From assembly GCF_001039355.2 (NCBI RefSeq), contig NW_019773737.1:62001-126000 (forward strand): a stretch of 64,000 bases of DNA, given 5' to 3'. Under the pieces are notes generated by a model. That model searched no databases. It was not told where the DNA came from and saw only the letters and a program-made list of their open reading frames with translations. Shown here one piece after another: positions 12,501-25,200 of this stretch. Each line of letters opens with the position of its first letter. Within the stretch, counting starts at the first letter, position 1. Position numbers and translations under genes: made by a program. Source of the stretch: Lingula anatina. Taxonomy: Eukaryota; Brachiopoda; Lingulata; Lingulida; Lingulidae.

Positions 12501-14649
12501 TTTTGTTTAAGTTCAGTTGACGTACAGTGTATCCTCAGATTTATATTGAGAAAATATTTCTTTAAGAGGGTCAACGTAGTCGCAGTGGCAGCCAGTCTAG
12601 CATAGCAAGTATTGGGACTCCCAGGTCTAGAACACCAGTTAGTCGGTAAGACTATATAGTTCTGTCTTTAGTCACATTTTGCTTGTCTAAGATGTTTTGC
12701 TTTGCATAGATACTAATTTACAAAGTATGGTGCTTGTGCCGATGCACTTTTTCTAAATATTGTAAAAGTAAAAGTCATTGTGTTCTCTTTAGTACATAGT
12801 ATTGTGTGAAATACATATCTTTGTTTCTTTTCTCATTTTGTGAAAAAGGAAAAACTTAATATTAATAAATATATAGATAAATGTCCGTCATAATAGTTGG
12901 CAGTCTGTTTTGCAGACAGAGCATTTTACTCTTACCATGACATTGTTAACAGTGCTGTTTCTTAAAGTAAAAGTCAGTGTGTTGCTGACACACTGCTAAA
13001 TGCTACAGCTTTGAAAAATTTATTAGCTTTTGTATGTCCAGTGTCTTTAATTCACCAAATTTTGACTGCTTTAAGTTAAATGAATCACTGAATGGTGCAG
13101 ATATGAAATGCTATTTGCAAAAGCATCTTCATTACTTCCCCTTTGCCATTTGTTGTGTCACAACTAACCTGCCACATGTTATGCTTGTATTGTGCTGCCT
13201 CCTATACTCATTATTTCATCTCACAAAAGCATGTCCAGTCCAGCTAGGTCTTCAAGGTCATCAAGGTCATCTAGATCAAAGTTTAGTCCTCGGTATCAGC
13301 GGTAAGACCAGCACAGGAGGTCATCATTAGTGCATTTGCAGCCGTTCTTATACACAAACTTTATAAGTTCAATATTCCATTTCTTTCAGTGATGGTGTGG
13401 TTTGTTTTGTTATATTGTTTTGCATTCCTCATATAAGTTTGTTTTGTTTTTGCAAGTTATTTTGGTGTGGTTATTGAATAATAGTTTTATTAGGCTAGGT
13501 TCAAATTGAATATAGGTTGACATGGACAACTCTGTCATTATTTCTACAGATATTGCTTACTGATCAGAAGGCAAAACTGATCACATTCAGGGCAATATTT
13601 CATCCACATTCTTTTCCCATGAGCCCAGCAGTTAAACACACTAACAATTGACACCTTGTTGAGTGCACTTCTTAGTAATGTTGTGAGATAACCCATTTCA
13701 TATAACCATAACAGAATTTGATTTTTAATAAAGCATTTATAAAGCTTGGTGTATTTAGATTGGAGGCACTTATTTAGCTGATAATGGTTATTTAGCATCT
13801 GTTTCAGTCAACTGAGTACACATTTGAGATAGACTTCAGAAATCACTTGGCAGTTAAATTGCTCTCTGAGACATTTTTTAATGCTGCTGTTATGAAAAAT
13901 TTTAATTAAAAAGAAAATATTGCTGTAATTAATTTAGCTTTGTGACATAAAGAATAAAGAACATTGAAGGATGTTACATTTTCAAACACTTAGGATAAAA
14001 TGGATACTTTAAGATATATGGTTTAATTTTAAAGTGAAGATTATGTCAATGTTTATTTTTTATTTAGTCCCCGAAGTGCAGGTACACAAAAGAGAGTATC
14101 TCTAAACAACGCAACAACAGGGGAATTTCGCCTGACAGAAGGAATGAGCGTCTTCTGCAACAATGAACTAGGTATTTTCATTTAGCAATAGGATTTGTGT
14201 TTATTGATGTCAAAATATTTCATTAGTCATATACATTTTTCATTATTCTTTGTGATCACGGAATAGATTTGACATGATATTAACTAAAAAGCTGAATCCA
14301 AAATCATGTTTGAAGATATGATATGATGTGCTATGATATGATATGATATGATATGATAAGATATGATATGATATGCTGAAAGACTTTTTAACACTGGTTA
14401 CATTTATTGGTCTTAACTTTTGTTTCAGGCATCATTCGCTACATTGGTCCAACAGATTTTGCTGATGGTGTCTGGCTTGGCGTTGAACTAAGAACACCCA
14501 AGGGCAAGAATGATGGAGTTGTCAATGGAAAAAGATATTTTCACTGTAAAATGAATCATGGGTTACTGGTGAGACCCAGCAAGGTGACTGTTAGGGGCAT
14601 AAATGGAGCAAAACTGCTTGGTGAGGCTCACTTGGCAGATCTCAAGTAG
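6521..14649 (+). CDS. CLIP4: CAP-Gly domain linker protein 3/4-like
   Basis: Fourteen coding exons: 6521-6808, 7656-7911, 8189-8332, 8874-9073, 9514-9649, 9799-9933, 10193-10207, 10359-10487, 11640-11763, 12192-12256, 12567-12645, 13230-13301, 14068-14171 and 14429-14649. All phases agree; the total is 1968 nt (655 aa), close to vertebrate CLIP4. The N-terminal motif [17 protein letters not shown] is characteristic of CLIP3/4. Ankyrin repeats follow (about residues 97-230), then three CAP-Gly domains (about 282-355, 407-478, 568-640) with the GKNDG groove motif in each. Between the second and third lies a Ser/Arg-rich linker ([10 protein letters not shown]). CAP-Gly domains bind C-terminal EEY/F tails of tubulin and plus-end proteins, so a microtubule or membrane-trafficking role is inferred. 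Exon 7 is only 15 nt. The start ATG lies 3 nt after a splice acceptor. The gene is convergent with the NWD-like gene downstream. Confidence 0.92.
7916..7952 (+). repeat. (GT)n then poly-T
   Basis: A GT-rich run followed by an uninterrupted T stretch, directly after the exon 2 splice donor of the CLIP4-like gene. Confidence 0.9.
10021..10131 (+). repeat. (CATA)n microsatellite
   Basis: An uninterrupted run of about 28 CATA units lies in CLIP4 intron 6, ending about 60 bp before the 15-nt microexon. Confidence 0.98.
10895..10957 (+). other. Candidate cassette exon resembling a CAP-Gly segment
   Basis: These 63 nt are flanked by TTTGTAG and GGTAATT and are open in the phase-1 frame needed between exons 8 and 9 of the CLIP4-like gene. 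The encoded segment ([17 protein letters not shown]...) resembles the [14 protein letters not shown] stretch encoded by the following exon. Inclusion would put 21 residues inside the second CAP-Gly domain. It may be a diverged exon duplication, either used in alternative splicing or dead. Confidence 0.4.
14315..14375 (+). repeat. (ATATG)n minisatellite
   Basis: About twelve imperfect units of the pentamer ATATG lie in the last intron of the CLIP4-like gene. The reverse-complement motif recurs at 49771-49806. Confidence 0.95.
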
Positions 14650-15489
14650 TTATGTATAAGAGTAAATTCACTTGTGATGGTTTGGTTGTGAATGGATTAA
14701 TAGAAGGGACAACTGCTGTTGCTTGGTCAACCAGAACAACTTCTTCCATAAAAATTGATATTTTCATGTATGTTTAGAACAATTCAAATCACTCATTTTA
14801 AATTAAGGTATTTTAACTTAATTTATTGGATATTTATGTTCAAAATGAGAAAATATTATTCAATATTTTATGCAGCATACAATCAACTTGTTATATTTTA
14901 CATATCTTCATGTCTTTCTTACAACTCTTTTTAAGGCAGGGTTATTTTCTTGTGGCCAGAGAATGACTTTTATATCTGTTAAGTTTTTTTTTTTCAACTA
15001 GATCTAGAGTGTTAATCTAAGGATATATGTTCTCTTTGGGTATTTCTGTGTTTTTGAAAAAATCTTTTTGATATTTTCATTGCCGTCCTTATCTGTTTGA
15101 ACCAAAGAATTTTTGATTTAAAAAAGAGTAGCTGTTTAAAAAACCAAGAACATGATTACAGAATATTCTACAATTATCATTTATGGTATATTTTCTCATA
15201 TCAAACTTTGATGATTTAAAGAAAAGACGGCATAACTATGATAATCAAGGTGAACAGGAATTGATGAACAATGTACAGACCAATTATGATAGACCTTTGC
15301 TTCTCATTTAAAAGCAGTAAAAAACATATTTTTCATACTCTACAGTTGTATATTATCTATAATGTTTTTATTTGAGACATTGTGTACAGACATGTTTTGG
15401 ATTAATTTTGATTTTTTTTATTTAAGTATATTTTACATACACTGAATTAGAATTAGAACTTTTTGGGGTTGTGCTTGATGGAATTATGA

Positions 15490-15525
<36 letters not shown>

Positions 15526-15792
15526 TGGCAGTAACTGGTATTAATTTAGTTTAGACCAGTGGAAACTGGTCATTCAAAAACCCTGAAAAAGCTCCGATTT
15601 TACAAATGTATATAGTTATATTTGCTATTTAAATGAATGATTATAATACCAAATACTTGTCAAGGTTGTATTAATGGTTTAATTGATTATTCTTTATTCT
15701 CTCCTATTTTATTTAAAACATTATTTTGTTTGGATCACAAATATTAACAGTTATTATTTTACAAATATTGTTATTGACAAAATATTGAATGA

Positions 15793-15798
15793 AATAAA
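15793..15798 (+). terminator. Poly(A) signal for the CLIP4-like gene (probable)
   Basis: A canonical AATAAA lies about 1.14 kb after the CLIP4-like stop codon. It is the best-placed hexamer before the opposing signals of the convergent gene. Confidence 0.5.
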
Positions 15799-15824
15799 GC
15801 AATATTTATTTTGAAAAATATAAA

Positions 15825-15830
15825 TTTATT
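15825..15830 (-). terminator. Poly(A) signal for the NWD-like gene (probable)
   Basis: A minus-strand AATAAA lies about 460 nt past the NWD stop codon. A second one lies at 15805-15810. Both are within about 40 bp of the plus-strand signal of the convergent gene. Confidence 0.45.
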
Positions 15831-16287
15831 TCTGTGAATGGAATCATTCAAAACTGGTTAACTTTGACAATATATCGTTTTCAACATCAAACATAAGACC
15901 ACATGTTCCTCAAGGTTTGGTCAAAGTGTGTCCATAAAGCTCGTTGAGCAAATGTAGCATGGTATCACATTGCACATAGAGATATTTACTGTATGTCTCA
16001 AACGATGGTTGTTATACCCTTTGCAATATCACATTTAACTGTAGAGAACAATATCACTTTAGCTACTGATATAGAGTTAATTTTTCAAGTAGCCCAACTT
16101 TGTCTAACAATAACATTTGTAATTTTTGCCACTACCGGTATGGTAGTATTGGTAGCTAGGTTACAAATGGTCTTTTACATTCTAATCTTTTTTGATACTT
16201 ACAGATTGCGCTTCATTTTCAAACACGTATCAGTAAGTATCAAAAATCTAATTCATTACCAAGCTAGTGAACTTTTTTTTTTTTTTT

Positions 16288-19200
16288 TCAACTTTTACGA
16301 CTAGCATTTTCCTCATCATCATCCTCGTCATCTTCTGAACTACTGCTAGATCCCTCGTCAAATATGTTCTCTCCTGTGTGCTCAACTTCCTGAATGTCCT
16401 TTGACATCAGTTTCAGTATCACGACGTCTGTGGAATCACGGACACCGAAGACAATCAGTTTATCGTCCATTGCTACGTTGACGCAAATGATTGCTTTATC
16501 TGGAGTGAAAACCGCCAACACGCTCCCTTTGTTGAGGTCCCACACAGAAATATCTCCAGCGTGCACAACGGCTCTCGCGCCTCTCTCCAACAGAAGGATC
16601 TTCGTGTTCACTGTAAATTGTAGCCCGGGGTATCCTTTTACTCTGCGTATGTTGTGTTCCAATGGATCCCAGATTCGGAGTTCACCTGTTGTTTTCGCGA
16701 ATACCACACGATCTGCTGCGTCAGATATGGCTATGGCGCACACGTTTCTCTCATTCTTCAATCTTTTTCGAACGTGACCAGACATACAGTCCCACAGTGT
16801 TACGTAGCTGGTTTTCTTTTCTTCGTCATAATTGGCATGGACAAGATGACTTCCATCGTAAGAAATGGCCGCGGTGTGCAAAAGCAGCATTGAGTTTTCG
16901 TTCTCCAGTGTTTGAATATGCGCTCTCTGCTCGATGTCAAACACACAAAGATGGTGGGCGTAGAAAGACGCGACAATTATCTTTTGGTTGCCACTGATAA
17001 CGAATTGCTCAATGCTATTTTCCTTCTCGCGTAAAAGTCCCTCATGCTGCCGTCGTTCTTCTTCAACCTCTTTTTCTCTACGTTTGCGTCTGGAGGTAGG
17101 GCTCTCTGAACGCCGTTCCCAAGGTGTCATTTTTGCAGTTGTGTTTCGCTTTCGTTTTGATACAAACTCTTGCTTTGAGAAACTCATGTCCAATTTTGTT
17201 CTGTCCTTGAAATTTGGCTTTATTCTGAACTCTGGTTTTCCATGCTCTAAACTCCACACGACGAAGTGGGACCGGTTGTCCGACGGACTAAGCAGAAGGT
17301 TGTCGTTCATGAGTAAATATTCATGGGCAGGGAAAGGCGGCATAAAGGAATGCACTTTGTTCACATATTTCTTTGTTCTAAGATCGTATATGAGAACTGT
17401 CCGGTAGACTTCGCTGCCCGTTTCAGCAGATACAACTAGATCAGTGAGAATACAAACTCGTGTATTGCGGAGAAGCATGATGTCGCTACTTTCTGACAGT
17501 CCGCGCTCGATTCTCACGGCCGTTCCTTTGCTCTTCCCTTTGGCCACGTTCCATACTGTGACTGGACCGTTATTCAGCGCTTTTGCGACAACGTAACGTG
17601 GATGATCTTGCATTGGAACTAGCTCCCCTATTCCATCAATTCTTTTAAGTTTCGGGGCTTGTTTGTTTATGGTTAGACTAAGGTTCCAAATTCGCATGGC
17701 GTTGTCGTTTGCCGCAGCAGTCAAGCAGAATCGAAAGTCACAGCATGCGCCTATCGTAGAAGCCCCAGCGTGATGTGCCAGATGTTTATGGTCTTCAGTT
17801 TCCAAGTTCCACACTGCGATGTTAGAAGTGTTATTGGCTTCAGATCTGCATATAGAGAATGTATGGGACCCCATCTGATTAACATACAATTCCTCAACGA
17901 AATCAAGCGTGCAGCCTCGCACTGCCCTGATGTATTTGCCGTTGTTTGTGTCAAACAGTTCCATGTAATGGATTTCGTGTAATTTCATATACTGGTTGCG
18001 TGTGGCTACCACATAGTACTCCCCTGTGACGGCAACCGCTTGAATGGATGCCGAGTCACTGGCTTGACACTTTAGTGTGTGCACGTGCGCCCCCGTCCGA
18101 GCGTTCACAATTTTGGCAGATCGTCTGCCACGGTGAGCATACAGTACCTTGTCAGAGAATGGATTGCTGGCAACGACCACTGATCGGTCTTTGTGAAGGG
18201 CAGTCCCCTCTATTGCCACATCTTGAATCAACTGAAAGTTGTTCTGGAGGTCCCAAGATCGCATTTTGTTAGCACCGTCAAAGAAGGCCACTAGTAGTAC
18301 CCCATTTCCTACTGTTGCAATTATGGCAATGTCTTCGTGTCCATTTATTGCAGTCTGACACAAACTTGTATTCAGATCGTAGATGCGAATGCACCGGAGC
18401 TCAGACGAGATGGCCAATCGGTTTGAATTGCCAAGTCTAATGTAGACCGTTTCCTTTCCGACGCCATCGATAGTTTTTGTCACTCGCCCTGTGCGAAGAT
18501 CCCACAACTTCATGGTGTTGTCTTTGGACGTAGTCACTGCCCTCATACCGTCAGTAGTGGTTGTAACGGCTGTGATCGGTTCAGTATGCCCGGAGAGAAT
18601 ATCAAACAGCATTCCGCCAGGGGGAGTCAGGCACGTGGCCGATGGTATGAGACTTGGAACAGAGGAGTTACGAGCGTCTCGTAAAAACCCTCGAATGTAA
18701 GGGTATTTCACGGGGTCTTGTGGAGCCATAGGCACGTCCGCGGCTATGAGATTGTGAAGGCGACCGACCATTTGTGAGGCCAGCTGAATAGGGTTCGCGG
18801 ACAAAACTTTCCCCGAAAGCTGGAAAGTATCAGTGAGCAACTTAATGTCTTTATCTTTTGGCTCTACTTCAAGGGCGGAATGAAAGTCATCAAGTACTGC
18901 TCGAAATGATGTCGCCAACAACTTGGCCGATACCCATTCAAAATTACACAGGCACTCGGACTTCAGGGTGTCAAACTGCTGTGACTGAAGGAAGTGGTGT
19001 GGTAGCTCGTTCAGTTTCCTGGTGTTATACAAAGGTGGCTCTGAACTGTCGCTTTGGACACGTTGGAACTTTAGAGGTTGATCTGCTACCCATCTTAAAG
19101 CACCANCTGACACTTCAGTGTATGCACGTGCGCGCCCGTCCGAGCGTTCACAACCTTGGCTGATCGTCTGCCACGGTGGGCATACAGTACCTTGTCAGAG

Positions 19201-22200
19201 AATGGATTGCTGGCAACGACCACTGATCGGTCTTTGTGAAGCGCAGTCCCCTCTATTGCCACATCTTGAATCAACTGAAAGTTGTTCTGGAGGTCCCAAG
19301 ATCGCATTTTGTTAGCACCGTCAAAGAAGGCCACTAGTAGTACCCCATTTCCTACTGTTGCAATTATGGCAATGTCTTCGTGTCCATTTATTGTAGTCTG
19401 ACACAAACTTGTATTCAGATCATAGATGCGAATGCACCGGAGCTCAGACGAGATGGCCAATCGGTTTGAATTGCCAAGTCTAATGTAGACCGTTTCCTTT
19501 CCGACGCCATCGATAGTTTTTGTCACTCGCCCTGTGCGAAGATCCCACAACTTCATGGTGTTGTCTTTGGACGTAGTCACTGCCCTCATACCGTCAGTAG
19601 TGGTTGTAACGGCTGTGATCGGTTCAGTATGCCCGGAGAGAATATCAAACAGCATTCCGCCAGGGGGAGTCAGGCACGTGGCCGATGGTATGAGACTTGG
19701 GACAGAGGAGTTACGAGCGTCTCGTAAAAACCCTCGAATGTAAGGGTATTTCACGGGGTCTTGTGGAGCCATAGGCACGTCCGCGGCTATGAGATTGTGA
19801 AGGCGACCGACCATTGTGAGGCCAGCTGAATAGGGTTCGCGGACAAAACTTTCCCCGAAAGCTGGAAAGTATCAGTGAGCAACTTAATGTCTTTATCTTT
19901 TGGCTCTACTTCAAGGGCGGAATGAAAGTCATCAAGTACTGCTCGAAATGATGTCGCCAACAACTTGGCCGATACCCATTCAAAATTACACAGGCACTCG
20001 GACTTCAGGGTGTCAAACTGCTGTGACTGAAGGAAGTGGTGTGGTAGCTCGTTCAGTTTCCTGGTGTTATACAAAGGTGGCTCTGAACTGTCGCTTTGGA
20101 CACGTTGGAACTTTAGAGGTTGATCTGCTACCCATCTTAAAGCACCAATTTTGTTTGACCCATGTGGTTTAGGCACGGAAGCCCACTTTCCGGAGAAATA
20201 CTCAGCCAAGGCTTTGTGATAAGAGGGAGCTTTGTCTCGTGCATTTAAGTAACGTTCTGTCGCTGCCTCACGAAACTGCACGTTAAACCAAACTAGAGTC
20301 CGGCTGCCATCTGCACTTGACTCGCTAAGGTAACTACCGAGGCTATTTCGAAGGCGTGCCCACAGAATGGGCGGGAACCTTCGCAGCTGAAGTGAATAGT
20401 GGCCTGTCACATCATCCATAACGGCTTCGTCGAGGGACAGCAAATCTTCCATCTCACAATGGGTGACGCCATTCTTTGCCGCTGTGATATATCCCAGTGC
20501 TCGTCGCACCAGCGGCTCACCGTGCTCTTTTTCCAGCCTTCCAAACAAAATGACAGCAAGATTTTTGACTTGTTTTCCCAGCTTGCAGTTGGCAATGGGG
20601 GTGTACGACTGCCACCGTAATGCCTCCTTGAAAGCGACGTAAAGATACAGTGGAACTGGGCAGGCGCAGTAGCTATCTAGGAGTAAGTCCAGTTGTTCCT
20701 GTGTGAGAGTTCTGTTGGACTGGTTTAACCAATGCTTTAAAATGACTTCAGCATCAGTAACTGGAAGCTCGGTTATCTCTATGATATTATCCTTGCTGTT
20801 AGGGTAATTGTTTGTAAATGCATTCTTGCAGCCATAACTTTCGTTTGGGAGAGTGGAGACAACCATGTGAACATTTGGTGGAAGCTCTTTTGGAAGCCAT
20901 GCTAGTTTTCGAGCAGAGTTTTCGTCTGCAATGAAAAAATATGAAAGATGTAAACGTCAGCGGTATGTATAATCAAACCAACAAAAAGGGCCTTGCACAA
21001 TATATAATGAGTAGGCCTTAATGGTGATTTTCTTAATGATCATTACACCACAAAAAGAGCTCTCAGATTGAGGTTAAAAGTAGCAACCTATAAAAGTAGT
21101 CGGAAAATTATGAATGTCGAGTTGCACAGCTTTACAGCAGCTAAATTCACAGTCAAGCACCAGTTTCTTACCAGTAAGCTGGTCAAGACAATCAATGAAT
21201 ATCACCAGGGGTTTGTTTTCTGTGGCGTATGACAGTCGATGGCCAAAGTCATTGACTGTACCTTTATAGTCCTAAAAGGAAAATAAACGAATATTTATGT
21301 TTACATATATGTCTGAAGAACACACACACAAACACACACACACACACACACACACGCACGCACGCACGCCCGCACACACACACGAATTACGAAGTAACTG
21401 TTGTACATGTACTAATATGGATGTGGACTTGAAAGAAACGTTTTACAAATTTTAACAGTTCGCTTCATTCTCACCTCTGGCACCTCATCGGGGTCATTGT
21501 GATAAATCTCACACAACTGGCGACAGATGCCTTGTAACAGAAGACGGATGCTCCTGGAAAGACCTGTAACACCGATAAACCTGGCAACCACTGCGACTTC
21601 TTCTCCAACAGACCTAAAACAGCGAAAAGAATGAAGAAGAATATTACACAGAGACAAAACTATCAAATCAACAGGCATGAAATTTGAGCTATTCAATAGT
21701 TTGACCTATGCTTTACTTAGTTAACATATTTATGAGGACTCAATTATGTTCGCGGTACATTTTCAAAGAAACTCCAATTTTAGCATGTTTATTCTTAATG
21801 CACAATATACAATATACAGTTAACGTTACATATCAACTAGGGACCTACTCGTGAAACCACTTGTGACACTCCCTTGCGGCCTTGGCTATAAGAGAAGTTT
21901 TCCCGCACCCGGCACTGCCGTAGATAAGCAGAGGCACTGACGATGTTGAACGGATGTAACTTTTGATCATAGACAAGTGGTCTTTTCTGCCATGGAAATT
22001 ATGCGCCCTGAAGATAATGAATAAGGTTTTTTAAAATTTTTTTATAACACAATAGGACTTATAAATACCGTAGATACATTATTACGCAGGATAAATGCGT
22101 GTTATTGTTATTATTCAATAAAAACATATTTTGAACACAATTGTTTTTTGTTTTTTTTCACACACACTTTTGAGGCGCGATTTTGAGACATAAATTAATT

Positions 22201-25200
22201 TAACTTTGTGATGAACCACTCTTCTTCAATAATATTTTGGTAAATAAATCCTACCTGGCTTGACAGAACTTGACATGCTCAGAGACTTCATCGTACAAAA
22301 GTCGCCGTTGCGATTCGTGCCAGTATTGGCAGTCCTCAAAGTAATCCTCCAGTCCTTGTTTTATCGTTTTCTCAAAGTCCTGACACATTTTGTCAATATA
22401 CACGGCGTGGCTGCGTATATTCGGATCAACCCCGTTACGAGTCCACTGTATCTTGTACTTGTGTATGCTCGATTGTGGCAACTAAAAAGAACGAAACTTT
22501 ATTGAATGAAATATGCATGTTCTATCGATATTTTAGAAAGGTTTACAGATAACACTATAATGCTCACGAATAAGTACAGAAATCACAGAAATCCAATTAA
22601 AATGGATAGCCATGGTTCCTATATTACTCTAAGGACGTAGGAAACGATTCAGAAACTGTGATGTTCACATGTCACTTTTAACTTACCTCTGCCTTGAGAC
22701 GATTGTGGACAATGTTCTTTAATTTCTCTTGCAATGAAGAATCTATTTCTGCCTTGAACGGGTGGAGATCTATATATTTCTTAGCATTGTCATCGTCAAG
22801 ATTGTGCTCTAGGCCATTTAGCGTTCTGTGGAACCAAACACATTGGCGCTCCGGTTCTTCAGTACCAAGAAGAGCTTGGTCAAGTTCCAGATCTTGGACT
22901 GAAGTAAAAGGAAATAGTTTACATTTATAAAATAAAAAAACTATAATTCTACATTGTCTGTTGACTTGGAAGTTCTGTGATGTATATGGCTATGCCTTTG
23001 AAGACTCCAGCCCGCAACTATATGTATGTACATATCGTTACTTGTATCCTTCAACCAGGTCTGCTGCATTGATGAAGAAATATAAATAAGAACATGAAAA
23101 GTAATTAAACTTACTGGACATGAAGAACCTGCGAGAAGAGCTTTCATCGCCGAAAATGTCCGATGAATACTTCTGAAGCATTATTTGAATGCGTCTGCAC
23201 GTAGTCAGCCACTTAGCTTTGGCCTGCTTTCGCTTGAACGCATCCGTTTTGTTAATATCTTCATCATGGGAACTGTGAAATTAAGGGGGAAATGCGTCAT
23301 ACAGACAGCTTTTATATTGATATTAAGTAAATGTTGTCTTATTATTGATACCAAACCAAAGCTTGAATTTCACTAAACGGCGCTATTTTATGCAAAGTGT
23401 GTTTCCTTGTATTGAATGAGCATTTGAAAATAGAAACTGACGACAACAGTCAGAACTGCGAATAACATAATATTTCATTTTGGTTTCCACTTCAGAAAAT
23501 AACTTCTATGTAAAATGTAATAAATTTCTGTAATATGGGGATTTAGAGTTATTTAAGACAACAGCAAATCTAGATCTGAAACGACGATAGCCACTTACCT
23601 GATAGACTGCAGCACGTACATTGGTGGACTAGAGTTAGTATCGTATTTATACCAGTTTTTCAGCAGACTTGGATCCAGATTTGGGTCTGATTCCGCTTCT
23701 CTGAGAGCATTGTGAATTAAGATGGTGTCTCTCCTTTGCATTGCCCTTGCTGGGGGTTCCTGTTCCATAGAGTCAAGTTTACCTTCCTTCGAGGACTGGC
23801 TGACTTTTCCATTATTGTGTTGCTTTTGGACTGAATTGGACTGCTTCCCTTTCCTTGGACTCTGTTTACTTTCATTTGGATTATTTGGTTTAGCAGCATT
23901 TTCATCAGCACCTTTGGTAATTTTTATCTTGTTGGATGAAGACTGTTCATTGTCCGTTGTTTTGTCACTCGCTACAGATACCCCAGAATCTGCCTCGCGT
24001 TTCTTTTGATTGATAGATTTTTTTTCTGTAGTGAGGTTTTGTGGAGAAGTTCTTTCGTCATCATTACCCTCGACCTCTTCTTCGTTTTCTTCTTCTTCTT
24101 GAATTCTCTCAGCCGCTTCTCTTGCTTCTTTAAGAGCCCTCTGTTTCGCTTGTGCTATGGCATCTCTCATTTGTTTATCCCGCTCTGCAGCTTCTAAAAT
24201 AGCGTTAAATTCGTCGGCTGGTATGACCAATGGTAGAATAGGAAGTCCATATTTCTGGCACAGAAATGACTGAAAGGGAGAAAAAGATGTCAGTCGAAAT
24301 AGCTTGGCCTACTGCTGTTTTGGGGGCATACAAAGGCAACACTGTCCACCAGGTGGCGTATGACCATCTTTGTCTAAATAATCTATTTTGAATATGTTAA
24401 AACATAAAGTTATCTGAAAAATATTTGCAATAGATAAGCCTATAGGCCCCAATGAATATGAATATTTATTTAATTTAAAACAGGTATTTACAAATTAACC
24501 ATTCGCCTTACCACAAATGTGATACCATGGTTCTGCTCTTGACAAGATTCCAATGTTTTGAGAAATATCTCCGGTAGAGAATGGTTGTCTATGACAGTGT
24601 CTCGGAGTCCCCAGTGGAGGTCGAATACATGAAGTTCTACACCGTGCTCTCTGCTGTATTGCCTTAGCTTTGGGTAAACCTTCTCTATTAGTGCTGATCG
24701 CTCAGCCTCTGTGTCTAAATAGGAAACAGCAAATTGTTGTAATTTGATTTGCGGTAAAGAATGAAGAATCTATCGAGGGTACTGATGACGAACATAGTGT
24801 TGCATAATAATGACATGAAGAATTATTGTAATCTGTCTTAATCGAGCGACATTATTCACAACACCATAGAGAAAAATCAAATTAATAAAACTGAAAACAA
24901 AACAGTCTCTTTCCCCGAGACAATTGTCCAATAACTTTGTTTTATCGAAATGAATTAAGGACGGAACTCTGGTCGAACTATCCGAACACCTTACTTTATT
25001 CTATGAATTTTATTATGAATATTGTTATCAAAAAGGTTATTTCATTGTATTTCGAGTAATACATGACCCCTACCTGTGAACTCTGAACTAATGTATATTT
25101 TGATAATCCTGTGGTCTGGAGGCACCAATACGTCTAGTCGTCCCTGGAGAATCCTGTCAATGCGGTCCTCCATGTCCACCCTGATCTTCTCCCTAGTCAT

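Larger units (their letters stand above)
14650..16287. other. Convergent 3'UTR region of CLIP4-like and NWD-like genes
   Basis: No coding region is seen. The interval contains the 3'UTRs of the two convergent genes, a run of 31 T at 15494-15524, and poly(A) signals facing each other near 15.8 kb. A second T run at 16274-16287 lies directly against the NWD stop codon. The part between the two poly(A) signals and 16287 is probably NWD 3'UTR. Confidence 0.7.

Noticed and set aside
18065-20147. Tandem gene duplication or pseudogene of the NWD-like gene
   Set aside because: Only an internal 1.04-kb part of one exon is repeated, an N marks the join, and dropping one copy restores a single frame. 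An assembly artefact is more likely.
16394-20620. Many plus-strand open frames of 60-140 codons opposite the WD-repeat exon
   Set aside because: They are antisense shadows of a long coding exon, without splice context or family motifs.
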